A program made the translations under genes and the position numbers. 22,435 nt of DNA. It comes from Chara braunii. Lineage: Eukaryota; Streptophyta; Charophyceae; Charales; Characeae. Under the pieces are notes generated by a model. That model ran no database searches, was not told the DNA's origin, and saw only the letters and a list, made by a program, of their open reading frames with translations. The DNA is taken from contig BFEA01000141.1 of assembly GCA_003427395.1 (NCBI GenBank), positions 2,906,981 to 2,929,415 on the forward strand. Direction: 5' to 3'. Below, piece by piece: positions 8,165 to 16,860 of this stretch (positions are counted from its first letter, which is position 1; every line of letters begins with the position of its first letter).

Positions 8165-8694
8165 AGCGTTTTCCGTTCCTTCCGCCGGGGGGTCGCTCTT
8201 GTCCTTCCCTTCTTGCTAGGCGTTCCTTTGTGACTATCATCCTTCCCCTCATACCTAGCCTCGTCCTGACCGGCCCTGCGTCCCTCACGTGACCCTGCGT
8301 CCTGGAGGTCCTCCTCATCCCCGGCCATCATCTTCTCGATAAGTCTTGCCTTAAATTCCGCGATCCGCTTCTCTATCTCTGCCAGTTTATGACTGGTATC
8401 CAAGACTTTCGTCTTTTTAGGGGTGGCTCCTGCTGAGTTTCGAGGACTTGTTCTCATATCATTTCCCCCTTCCCTGTTTTCCTGAGGTCCCCTTTTGCTA
8501 CCCCCGGCTTTCCCCGAGCTTTCTCCAATTGAGGCGTCCTTTTCGTCTTCTCGGGTCCCCTCCAGTTTGGCTGACTCTCGATCCCTGGCTGATCCCTCGT
8601 TTCGTTCCCCATTCCCATTCGTGCCCTGATTCCCTCCGCTCTGCTGGTCATCGATCCCTTCCTCCGTCGTCATTTCTTTACCTAGCCTGCACAT
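8161..8694 (-). CDS. Element 1 5' ORF, 177 aa, charged, unrecognised
   Basis: This ORF starts at an ATG (8694) about 4 bp after a run of 13 A on the coding strand and is open for 177 codons; a second ATG follows seven codons later. The product is rich in Gly, Glu, Lys and Arg and looks disordered. It has one probable coiled coil (HKLAEIEKRIAEFKARLIEK, about residues 101-120) and a strongly basic C-terminus. Its TGA (8163-8161) shares bases with the gag ATG. It could be a separate gene or the natural N-terminus of Gag joined by a lost frameshift. Unlike gag-pol it has no internal stop. I recognise no family. Confidence 0.5.
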   Translation of the reverse strand: MCRLGKEMTTEEGIDDQQSGGNQGTNGNGERNEGSARDRESAKLEGTREDEKDASIGESSGKAGGSKRGPQENREGGNDMRTSPRNSAGATPKKTKVLDTSHKLAEIEKRIAEFKARLIEKMMAGDEEDLQDAGSREGRRAGQDEARYEGKDDSHKGTPSKKGRTRATPRRKERKTL

Positions 8695-8698
8695 GGAA

Positions 8699-8711
8699 TT
8701 TTTTTTTTTTT
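8699..8711 (-). repeat. Homopolymer, 13 A on the coding strand
   Basis: The run of 13 T on the plus strand lies directly upstream of the 5' ORF start of element 1, so it would form an A-rich leader just before the ATG. It may also be a simple length-variable tract. Confidence 0.7.
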
Positions 8712-8883
8712 GCGAAAAGGCGGCCGATTGTTCATAACTGCCCTACTCCCGTCCCTAAAACCCGCCTATTCCCATATTTTTGCGTCTTACATTAATCAGT
8801 ACGACTCTTCTGACTTTTCTCTCCCGGGGCGTCCTTCAGGTTTTCTTCTACCGGAGCCTTGCCGCCGCTGCTTTGGCATTTCA

Positions 8884-9093
8884 TTACTGCCGCGCTTTGA
8901 TTCTTAGGGTGGTACTTGAACCCAGTGGATTTCCTATCGGGGATGGCCTTTTCGGCTTATTGGCATCCAGGTGCCCCAGAATCTTTGGAGCGGGTGGTCT
9001 TTCTAGTTCCTCCCTGCCGCATCATTGGGTCGGCCGGAACTCCAACCACTGCCTCTGTTTTGCTGATGGCTGCCTACTTATCTTAGTACCCAT
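8884..9093 (-). pseudogene. Unrecognised coding remnant upstream of element 1
   Basis: On the minus strand an ATG at 9093 opens a frame of 69 codons ending in a double stop (8886 onward), interrupted once by a TGA at 9024-9022. The second part reads ERPPAPKILGHLDANKPKRP, proline- and lysine-rich. It is in the same frame as the 5' ORF of element 1 but is separated from it by stops. It could be part of that element's leader, a remnant of another element, or chance. Confidence 0.25.
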
Positions 9094-9127
9094 TCTTTAT
9101 TTCCCTACTTCTCCATGACGCGTTTTC

Positions 9128-9298
9128 TCATGTTGGTCCCTCAGACCTGCCCTGCTCATCCGGTTCCTCGAACAGGTCAGCCAACCCAGCAAGGTAATTT
9201 TCCCCCATCTCTATTTCCCTGATAATTATTGGCTCATATTCTTCAAACGACAGGTGGGGCAATCCGAATATCAAGATCTCGAGTAATTCGAGTAGTTC
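9128..9298 (-). pseudogene. Unrecognised acidic coding remnant near the element A junction
   Basis: The minus strand is open for 56 codons from a TGA at 9301-9299 to a TGA at 9130-9128. The translation looks like protein, not chance: [20 protein letters not shown], then GLADLFEEPDEQG. There is no good start at its N-terminus. It stops about 40 bp short of the point where element A begins, so it may have been cut by that junction. I do not recognise it. Confidence 0.3.
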
Positions 9299-9335
9299 TC
9301 AGGCCTGGTTTTCCCAGAACGGCCCATGTCGAGGA

Positions 9336-9900
9336 ACACTTAGGATGTGCATTGACTATAGGGACCTCAATGCCATCACTGTTAAGAACAGAGAGCCCCT
9401 ACAACGCATCGATGACTTGCTAGATAGAGTGCAATGGTGTCGGTACTTCAGTAAGATAGATCTGAAGTCCAGGTACCATCAGATTGCACTCCGGCTCGAG
9501 GATCAACACAAAACCGCTTTTCAGACCAGGTACAGTCTGTACGAGTTTGTGGTGATGCCTTTCGGCCTTTGCAATGCTCCTGGCAGTGCGAGTTTGGCCG
9601 CACCCGTGTCTTGTACTTGGGTCATGAGATTTCCGCGGAGGGATTAAAGCTCGATGACGCGAAGGTGGCCAGCATTTGTGACTGGCCGCGTCCTCAGTCT
9701 GTGAGTGAGATGAGGTCTTTCTTAGGGATGACCAGCTACTATCGCAATTTCGTGAAGAACTATAGCATAGTTGCCGCCCCTTTAACTGACCTCACTCGCC
9801 TTGACACGCCATGGGAGTGGACAGACAGATGCGAGGCTGCTTTTAGACATCTGAAGCATGCGTTGACGCATCATGAGGTCTTGAAACTTCCTGATCCTGA
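9336..9900 (+). pseudogene. Element A reverse transcriptase, active site deleted
   Basis: The frame at 9345 reads [38 protein letters not shown] and [15 protein letters not shown], the palm of a Ty3-type RT. It then jumps at about 9583 straight to [20 protein letters not shown] in another frame. Element B has about 200 bp between the matching points, including the YLDD box. So the catalytic aspartate pair is gone, and the fingers before CIDYRDLN are missing because of the 5' truncation. The thumb (SVSEMRSFLGMTSYYRNFV) is preserved. The fragment cannot polymerise. Confidence 0.9.
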
Positions 9901-10300
9901 CAAGCCATTTGTAGTAACTACGGATGCTAGTACTTGCGCAGCTGGAGGGAAAAAAGTCGAGGCCGGTAGAGTACTTATCCAAAAAGATGCCCTCTCAGAA
10001 GTTGGCTAAATCCACCTATGAGAAGGAACTCTATGCGATCTACAAGGCGCTCACCCATTGGAGACACTATCTCCTTGGGAGGTTCTTCTACGTCAGGACT
10101 AATCACCAGACCTTGAAGTGGATGAGAACCTAGCCTGTGCTCTTTGACGCTTTGAAGAGTTGGATTGAAGTCATAGAGCAGTATGACTTTGAGCCCCAGT
10201 ACATTAAAGGCGAGTACAACAAGGTTGCTGATGCGCTGTCGCGTAGACCAGATTTCTCTGGTGCGCTGATCACTGAGTTTGGGCTTGTGGACAATGTTAC
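9901..10300 (+). pseudogene. Element A RNase H
   Basis: PFVVTTDAS carries the first catalytic Asp. About 18 bp present in element B (the QYGIGA region) are missing just after it, which shifts the frame; the correct frame resumes at VLAQLEGKKSRPVEYLSKKM. STYEKELYAIY has the catalytic Glu. The third acidic site reads TNHQTLKW, with Asn (AAT, 10101-10103) where element B has Asp. A TAG at 10131-10133 follows WMRT, where element B has Gln. GEYNKVADALSRR supplies the last Asp. Confidence 0.85.
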
Positions 10301-11690
10301 TCAGTCTATGGTGGAAGCCTATCGCAAGGTCCGGTTTATGTCTGAGATCATACGTAGACTCGAGGTGAAGGACAAAGCAACTTCTGCCGAGTTTGAGTTG
10401 GTCAACGGATTGTTGTTCCTTGAGAAGGCAGGGAATAAACGTGTGTGTGTGCCAGATAGAGAGTCTTTGCGTAGTTTATTTTTAGGCGAGTGTCATGATG
10501 CCACAAGACATTTTGGTTTCAAAAAGACTGCAGCCAATCTGCTGCAGCGGTTCTGGTGGCCCACGATGATGAGAGATGCAAAGCTGTACGTGGAAACTTG
10601 TCAAGTCTGTCAGAGGGACAAGCCACGTACACAAGCTCCTCTAGGGCTTTTGAAACCCCTTCCGATTCCGAAAAGGCCTGGTGAAAGCCTGTCCATGGAC
10701 TTCATGGATACGCTGGTCACCAACAAGAGCGGGATGAGACACATCTTTGTTATCGTGCATAGGTTTAGTAAGTACGCTAGGTTAGTTGCAATGCCGGAGA
10801 CAGCGAAGACTGAGGATGTGATTAAAATGTTCAAAGAGAACTGGGTTAGAGATTTTGGATTGCCAAAGTCTATAGTCAGTGATCGTGATGTGCGATTCAC
10901 AAGTGAACTATGGAAAGCCGCAACTGCAGAACAGGGAACGCAGCTGCAGACGACGTCAGAAAACCATCCCGAGGCGAATGGACAAGCAGAACAGTTGAAC
11001 CGCGCTGTACAACACCTGCTGAGGCATTACATCAAGCCAAATTAGGTAGACTGGGATGAGAAACTTGCTCTCATTGCCAGCTTGTACAACAACGCGGTCC
11101 ATAGCGCAACGCGCGTGAGCCCGAATAGTCTGCTATTAACCTTTAGACCTCGACTGTCCTTGGATTTCTTACTACTTGAGAACAAGCCCTCTGCTGCACC
11201 AGGGACTTTAGATTTTGCTTATCTATATGAGCAACTGATGCAGCAGGCTGTTGAACAGATGCACAAGGCACAAGCGGCGATGATAGAGTCTGAGAACAAA
11301 CACCACCGCCCGTCCACTTTCCAGGTAGGAGAGAGAGTCTGGGTCAAGTCCTCAAAACTGTGACAGGAGCACGGGATCTCCCGCAAGCTCATGCCACAGT
11401 ACTTTGGACCATGGGAGATTCTGGATGTTGTCGGGGAAGAACCGGATGGGCCCTCTTATATTATTCACATCCCTGGTCACTTACGTACTTACCCTGTTTT
11501 TCACGCTTCTAAGCTTGCACCATTCAAAGAGACTGACCAGTTTCCTTCTCGTCGCTCTATGCTGCCCCCAACCATGGATGGAGAGGTCGACATCGACGAC
11601 ATCGTTGATCACAGAGAGATGCCAGTTCCAAGACCAACCGGCAGAGGACGTCCTCCAAAACCGAAGCTGCAGTAGACCACAGGTAGTCGC
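10301..11690 (+). pseudogene. Element A integrase with remnant of chromodomain-like tail
   Basis: The zinc site is HDATRH plus CQVC. The core keeps all catalytic residues: Asp in SMDFMDTL, Asp in VSDRDVRF (10881) and Glu in GQAEQLNR (10989), spaced D-x35-E. VIVHRFSKYA has His where element B has Asp. Stops are a TAG at 11043-11045 after HYIKPN, where element B has Gln, a TGA at 11361-11363 after VKSSKL, and a TAG at 11673-11675 after KPKLQ. The tail reads GEVDIDDIVDHREMPVPRP, then PQVVAHYEKSL in another frame. The middle of the chromodomain-like module seen in element B (YRVRF to ELLRTA) is deleted. Confidence 0.85.
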
Positions 11691-11767
11691 TCACTATGAG
11701 AAGTCTCTACGGAAAGGCAAGCGCCAGATTATCGAAGACGGAACTTCTCAGAGGACTAGCCAAGTAC

Positions 11768-11778
11768 GGAGGAGGGAA
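11768..11778 (+). other. Polypurine tract of element A
   Basis: GGAGGAGGGAA sits immediately before the TG that opens the 3' LTR, as expected for the plus-strand DNA primer. Element B has the equivalent AAAGGAGGAGGAAA. Confidence 0.8.
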
Positions 11779-12717
11779 TGCGAGGCAAAGGCCTCGATAT
11801 GCCCTATTGGGCCCCTATTTGCAACAACGTCGGCCGCCCTAAGTGAAGGCAGGCCCGACGGACCCTAAGAGGCCTATTTTGGACTACCAACTGGAGAAAA
11901 TGCAGGCAGTTGCGCAGCGGCAGTTGGTTGGAAACGCCCAGGCCCTAATCTCCTTTATCAAATGCATCTGAGTCAGGCCCTGGGCAAGATTCGCAGCATA
12001 GGCCCAACTCAGACTGTGGGTAGTTGGGCACAAGTAATTGTCGGTGGCCCTGGGCCAATTATTTTGGTCTGAGGCTCAGCCTCCCTGGGTCCTACCGGAA
12101 GCTTCTGGGCCGAGGCCCAGCACAGCCAGGCTGCACGCACGCAGGCTGGCCATTTCCATATAGGAAAGGGCCAGCCCACGCTTTGGGCGTTCGGATGCTG
12201 GCTGCATGCTGCGCAAGCGCTGCTGCGTTGAAGCTGGCCAGCGCTCACGCGCTCACGGGCGAGCTGGAAGGAGCAGGCAGCCATAGATGCACTGCGCTGC
12301 TGTGAGCTGGGTGTGGCACAGGGTGGTCCTTGGATGCAAGTGGCATCTGCGAGTTGGGGAACGGGGTTGTGAGTGATACGAGAGACATACCTGGTGCTAG
12401 AAGCGACGACGTTGTCCGAGATCTGCTCGTACTTCGGTGAAGCTGTTGACGTCATCCGGCGGCATTGTAGAGTAGGCTAGATAGGATCTGCCATCTGTAG
12501 TCTGGGCGCCGAGCGCCAGATAGGATATCAACATTGGTTCTTCATTGATGATGATGATGAGACTTTACCAGCATTGTCAATTATGAGCTCTTGGTGTGTT
12601 CTTATTTGGTGAAACTCGTGATGCAATTCTACTATTGATTCGAGGTCACGACTATCTGGTCTTGTGTGCATGATGCTGTTTGATTTCTGAAGTTCGCTAT
12701 CACTCATCTTCCTTGCA
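11779..12717 (+). repeat. 3' LTR of element A, about 939 bp
   Basis: It begins TGCGAGG after the polypurine tract and ends CCTTGCA, a near-perfect 7-bp terminal inverted repeat. It shares blocks with the element B LTRs: CCCTAAGTGAAGGC, GCCCTGGGCAAGA, TTTCCATATAGGAAA (12153-12167) and GGCGCCGAGCGCC (12505-12517). It is GC-rich, then switches abruptly to AT-rich DNA at 12718. Open frames inside it are LTR sequence, not genes. Confidence 0.8.
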
Positions 12718-12815
12718 TAATATAATTTTTATAGAATATAATATATAATATATATCATAAATATGATAGAAATACAATAAATATGATTACTAGAAAAAGA
12801 AAGAACAATCAATAT
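12718..12815. other. AT-rich spacer, left flank of element B
   Basis: 98 bp of mostly A and T (many ATAT and AATATA words) between the 3' LTR of A and the 5' LTR of B. It resembles the AT-rich DNA after B at 21721-21797, so both are probably one pre-insertion target split by B. No gene is seen. Confidence 0.7.
12811..12815. other. Target-site duplication of element B, left copy
   Basis: AATAT directly before the LTR. With LTR ends TG...CA the repeat shared with the right side is the 4 bp ATAT (12812-12815 and 21721-21724). If the LTR is taken to end one base earlier, it is the 5 bp AATAT (21720-21724). Confidence 0.65.
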
Positions 12816-13797
12816 TGCAAGGATCTGGGTCCTCAGCAGGCCTAAGGGGCCCTGATACAGGTGTGCCCACCCTAAGTGAAGGCGGGCCTAACAAATCTCG
12901 AGAGGCCAACTGCTGTCAATTCCGTATTTGGGGTCCAGGCAGTTGTGATGCGCCAGTTGGTTGAGGGAAACACAGGCCTAGGCCTTCCAGGCCTTTCCTA
13001 AAATGCAGGCCCTGGGCAAGAATTGCAGCCTCATACACAGACAGTTGGGAGGCCCAACCGAACGAGGCCCAGTAGCTGCAACAGAGGCACAGCCTCCTGG
13101 GGCCTACCTGAAGCTTCTGGGCAGAGGCCCAGGCCAGCCAGGCCGCCGGGGGAGGCAGGTTCTTTCCATATAGGAAAGAGCTCGCTGCCTGCTCTGGCAT
13201 TGGGGCACTTGCCAAATGCTGCGGCAGCGCCGCTGGAGCGATTGCTCGTGGGCTGCTTAGCGCTAAGGGCAAGGTGCTTCGCGCGTGCGGTCGTGCAGGA
13301 AGCAGGGCGCTGCTGAGGGCAGTGCCAGAGCCCAATCCTCCATAGCTGGATGGGCCTGGACTACAGTGAGGCGCAGGGATGGTCTTCGGGTGTACAGAGA
13401 GGGAAGACATGGGTGTAAGAAGAGGGAGAGAGAGAAGGATGATGATGATGATGATGTGAGGGCACATACCTGGTATTGGCGATGGTCTGCATTGGGCGAC
13501 ATCTTCAAGTACTTCGTGGGCTGCTGACGTCAACAGTTGCATTGTCAATTAGTAGGCAGATTGTAGCTGTGTACGAAGTAGGCTGGGCGCCGAGCGCCAA
13601 GTAGGGAGAAGGTCCTGGACTCTTGTGTTGGTGGTGGCGAGAGCAAGCTCTCATTGACATTGGTTTTCAGTGTTACGATTCTCCATCAGTATCATATTGG
13701 TGCAATGCTGCTTTCTGGACACTGTGATACTTCCTGGCTTTCAATGTGATTGTGTGTTCTGGATATTGTCATCTCGCTACTGCTCATTTTCCTTGCA
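12816..13797 (+). repeat. 5' LTR of element B, about 982 bp
   Basis: It starts TGCAAGG and ends CCTTGCA, a perfect 7-bp terminal inverted repeat, and is matched along its length by 20724-21720. Notable contents are the inverted repeat TCTTTCC-ATATA-GGAAAGA (13161-13179), a (GAT)6 microsatellite (13438-13455) and the GGCGCCGAGCGCC hairpin motif (13586-13598). A long antisense open frame (13542-12916) is also open in the 3' LTR. Confidence 0.92.
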
Positions 13798-13800
13798 ATT

Positions 13801-13816
13801 TGGTATCGGAGCTGGT
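13801..13816 (+). other. Primer-binding site of element B
   Basis: TGGTATCGGAGCTGGT lies 3 bp after the 5' LTR. Plant elements primed by initiator tRNA-Met usually have TGGTATCAGAGC; here position 8 is G. The same 16 bases occur at 22384 next to the LTR of element C. Confidence 0.8.
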
Positions 13817-15055
13817 TCTAACTGTGCTTCATTGATTCTTCGCAATAGCTGTTTGGTGCTTCGCATGAGGTGTGGGGCAGTGATAAGGCTTGGGCGTTGG
13901 ACGTAAGGCGGCCCAGGGTCGTGTGGGCACGCCAGGAAGCTATGTGGTGACATTAGGGGTGTACGCTGGATGATGAGAGCTCGCTGATGTGGCATTTAAG
14001 CCGAGGTGGAACTGCATTCTGCTATGGGTTGTGCCGAGGCAAAGACTGGTCATCATAAATGCACATCAGGTTGCCGGTGAGAAATCTGTGGTTGGGGGCA
14101 GCATTATGAGGTACGCTGCTTCCTTCCTTATCTACCCTCTTCATTGCTTCTTACCGTGAGGAAGTGAGTTCTGTCTTGAGAGTCCTCTCAATGTGAGGTA
14201 TCGCAAGCGCTCAACCTTGAGAGTCAACATTCTTCCTGGGCAGCAAGCTGGTGGGAGACGGGCGAAGCCTCTGAAGGACCCTGGACGAAGCACTCGGGTC
14301 ACGGTCACCATGCCAACCCGCTGGGACTGGTACACGCATGATTTGCCACGAGTCCAATAGAGGTCATGTAGGGCATGCCAACCCTTTGACAGACCCTTAC
14401 CAGACCGTCTATAAATATTTCTGGCGGGTTCCGATGTTGAACCCTGGCTGTGATCGTCGTCCTATCTGCGACGTTAAATATTTTTTGAGGACCTCGGGGG
14501 CTGTCCTTAAACTACCTCTTGATCAGCCATATCAAACCGAAAGTAAGGCTCGTTGTATGCGAGGGTAAACAACGTGCAGGGGCTGGCAGGTTCGTCATAG
14601 ACTTGGGGCACAGGGGTAGGCCGGATTGCACACCTTCAGACACACCACTCAACCAGATGCTCAGGGCATTGACACAGAGTGATCACTCAAGAAGGATACA
14701 GGGAGAGGGGGGATTCCGGTAACTGTTCGCTGTTGCACTAGTTAGATAAATTTCCATCCAGCATACATCTCCACGAGTAAACTGTTTTATTTTTGATTAT
14801 TTAGCTGTATAGAGTTGTTGACAACTGACAAACAACTGCAGATAGGATAGTACCTTCCTTGCTGCATTGCATTCTGTATCAGAGTAATCTAAAAATAGAA
14901 CTAGTGTTACCTATAGGATCTGACATTAGTTGTCATTTACCACTTGACTGTTTCTCTCCAGGCTGAACGAATATAATTGTATATCACACTCGGTTGGATG
15001 CCATGCTGAGGTAGGATTCAGTGTGGATTCTTTCAGATTACACACGTTGTAGCTC
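13817..15055 (+). other. 5' untranslated leader of element B
   Basis: About 1.2 kb between the primer-binding site and the gag ATG. Short ORFs on both strands are unrecognised and probably chance. A TATAAATA word lies at 14410-14417. CATGCCAACCC occurs twice (near 14309 and 14374). No tRNA or other structured RNA was recognised. A packaging signal would be expected here but cannot be seen. Confidence 0.5.
14410..14417 (+). promoter_or_regulatory. TATA-like word in the leader of element B
   Basis: CTATAAATA is a good plant TATA box by sequence. Its position inside the leader, 645 bp before gag, is unusual for an LTR element, whose promoter should be in the LTR. It may be chance. Confidence 0.2.
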
Positions 15056-16480
15056 ATGAGTGATGCAAGCAGTAGTGGGGAGGAGGAACGGTTAGTGGAA
15101 CCCCTCTAAGTCGACCGATCACTTTCCAAGAGTTAGCTCCAGGAGAGGAAAGGAGGCTGCGGAGGGAAGCTAGGGAAAGGGCGTCATTAAGGAGGGCTAG
15201 GTCAGCAACAACCAGCTTAATGGCCGCGATGGCTACCGCCTCCAACACGCCACAAGCCTCGTCCCAGGCCACTTCGTCAAGAGTCTGTCAGAGTGTTTCT
15301 CATGTTTCCGTTAGTCAGACTGTTGGCTTGCAAGTCAGCCAACAGACTCAACTCACAACGGAGGATTATGAGATCCTCCAAGCAGAATAACTTCATGATG
15401 AGCTGCAGCGGCAGTTGAGAGAGGCAGCAGAGAGGAGACAGTCGGATATCTTGAGAAAAGCTAGACTAGGGAGTAGGAGACAGGAGCTAAGCAAATTAGA
15501 AGCATTAGACAAGTCGACACTTTATCCCACTATGCAAACGCTGCGTAACTCGCTTCTTTGCGTGGCAGAAACGCAGGTTGTTCAGCAGGAAGTGCTGGCT
15601 GAACTAGTGGCTGCACTGCAGGCTCCTTGTCCAATGATGAGGCAGCCTCAATATGTTGTAGCTCCCCCCTCGGTTGCGGGTCCCTCAGTGACACCGTCGC
15701 CGGTAGGGCCCTCTTTTTCTCCCATGTTTGCCATTCCCCCTCCACGTGGTTTACTAGCAACTAGTGGTCCGGTCCTAAGAGCTTCTTTTGTACCATTAAC
15801 GACGGTGGAAGCTACAGTGCCATTGTCAAGTCAGGCTCAGGTTAGCGCGCAGCAACCTGTCTCAGTGGCTATGCAGCCACTACAACAATCGCCTGGGCAG
15901 ATCCAACCCATGCAGTGGATGCCCAAGATTCCCTTGCTGAGTCCTAAGCCCTTCTCTGGCGACAAGAAGAAGGATGAGGACCTGGATACCTGGGTGAGGA
16001 CTGTGCCTACCTATGTGAGGCACAAGCTCACAAGGCCAGAGCAAGAAGTTATAGTCGTTGCCTCCTTTTTAGAGAGCTCGACAACACGATGGTTAAACGA
16101 GTTCGTGCAGCAGCAGGACTATGGTCAGAACTTCGATGCCTGGTCCCAGGCCCAGATGCTGGAAGACTTCGGACTGCGTATAACAGGTGGCTTGACCCTC
16201 AAGGGGCTAAGAAGGCCACTGACGCGATCAACAATCCGTGCTCCAAAAGGTACCGGACTGTACGCGAGGTCACAGACGCCGTAGAACGCCTGATCGTAGT
16301 ACCTGGTGTGCGCTACGACCCGCAGGTACTCCTCATAGACTATTTGAGATGTCTGCCCACAGATGTCAAAAATAAGCTGGTGGACGAGGCCTGCGTTGAC
16401 CAGCATAACTTCACTTCATTCAGCTAGAAAGCCTAGAGGTTAAGCTTGGGTCCGCTCTTCAGAGTCAGGGGATGGTAGAA
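15056..16480 (+). pseudogene. Element B gag, N-terminal and capsid-like region
   Basis: The gag start is an ATG at 15056 (MSDASSSGEEERLVEPL), followed by a frame change before a TAA at 15107. The frame that resumes gives a basic coiled-coil-like stretch (PGEERRLRREARERASLRRA), a Ser/Thr/Gln-rich linker, a TAA near 15388, another Arg/Gln helix (LQRQLREAAERRQ), and a Pro/Val/Ser-rich linker. The capsid core starts at about 15900: PKPFSGDKKKDEDLDTWVRT, FLESSTTRWLNEFV. It switches frame near 16180 to NRWLDPQGAKKATDAIN, YLRCLPTDVKNKLVDEA, and shifts again near 16420. This is the SCAN/Gag-like helical fold typical of Ty3 Gag. It makes the particle shell in intact relatives. Confidence 0.75.
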
Positions 16481-16860
16481 AGAAGAGACTCCCCCAAGAA
16501 TGGAAGAAGAAAGGTCAACTCATGTTCGTTGACCACGATGGTCAGGCAACTGAGATTGACGACTCCCCAGACTATGGGGAAGAGACAGAGCAGGATGGGG
16601 CCAATGAGACTTTGGATGGGGGAGTCGTGGCTCCTATCAAAGAGAAAGCTAGGGGGACCTGGAAGCAGAAGGTAGGCCGGTCCAAGGGTCAGGGGCGACC
16701 AAGGAACGCCCGCATGGGTAAAACTTGGTTTAAATTACGAGGTGTGGAGGGACCAAGTTGCTAGGGGTACTTGCTTGAACCGTGGCAACTATGGACACAC
16801 GTCCAGGACTTGCCGAGGCAAGAAGGTCACAATGAGGGTAGCCTCTTCAATGGTGGTGGG
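16481..16860 (+). pseudogene. Element B nucleocapsid region with damaged zinc knuckle
   Basis: The frame at 16522 reads an acidic stretch (DDSPDYGEETEQDGANE), then a basic one (KQKVGRSKGQGRPRN), and stops at 16762-16764. In another frame the knuckle reads TCLNRGNYGHTSRTC: Cys at 16772, His at 16796 and Cys at 16811 are kept, but the second Cys of CX2CX4HX4C is Arg (CGT, 16781-16783), a one-base change from TGT. Zinc binding would be lost even if the frame were intact. Confidence 0.8.

Larger units (their letters stand above)
1019..8694 (-). mobile_element. Element 1: decayed Ty3/gypsy LTR retrotransposon, internal region
   Basis: On the minus strand the order is 5' ORF, gag with CCHC knuckle, retropepsin, reverse transcriptase, RNase H, integrase, accessory ORF, then a G-run. 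Integrase after RNase H is the Ty3/gypsy order. The RT box PYIDDNPVKG and the RNase H block around NYKPIDPTVGRWIGF define a lineage different from elements A and B, which have YLDD and HWRHYLLGRF. At least nine in-frame stops and several frameshifts interrupt gag-pol, so the copy cannot be autonomous. Neither LTR was identified. The 5' side is followed by unexplained minus-strand coding remnants and then by element A, so the 5' LTR may have been deleted or lies elsewhere. Confidence 0.85.
9336..12717 (+). mobile_element. Element A: 5'-truncated Ty3/gypsy chromovirus-type retrotransposon with 3' LTR
   Basis: The homology starts abruptly in reverse transcriptase at [13 protein letters not shown] and continues through RNase H, integrase, a chromodomain-like tail remnant, a polypurine tract and a 3' LTR. 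No 5' LTR, gag or protease precedes it. Its pol is close to that of element B (for example the shared LLGRFFY, GEYNKVADALSRR and TQAPLGLLKPLPIP), and the LTRs are homologous, so the two are members of one family or sister families. Two internal deletions and several stops make it dead. Confidence 0.85.

Noticed and set aside
8917-8945. Possible tRNA T-arm or primer-binding site (minus-strand GGGTTCAAGT)
   Set aside because: The loop resembles TTCRANY but the flanking bases do not form a 5-bp stem and no acceptor or anticodon arm is present.
8780-9118. 112-aa plus-strand ORF, hydrophobic
   Set aside because: No recognisable domain, and the opposite strand gives the more protein-like fragments; I could not support it.
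12009-12455. 148-aa minus-strand ORF in LTR A as a gene
   Set aside because: It lies within the LTR and corresponds to the antisense frame discussed for element B; no independent support.
13150-13180. CArG box (MADS-domain site) in the LTR
   Set aside because: CCATATAGG has only five A/T bases between CC and GG, where the CArG box needs six.
13285-13527. 80-aa plus-strand ORF with a poly-Asp run, repeated at 21211-21450
   Set aside because: The Asp run is the GAT microsatellite of the LTR; both copies are simply the two LTRs.
14141-14335. Small minus-strand ORF in the leader of element B
   Set aside because: No domain, no homologous partner in the window, and length within chance expectation.
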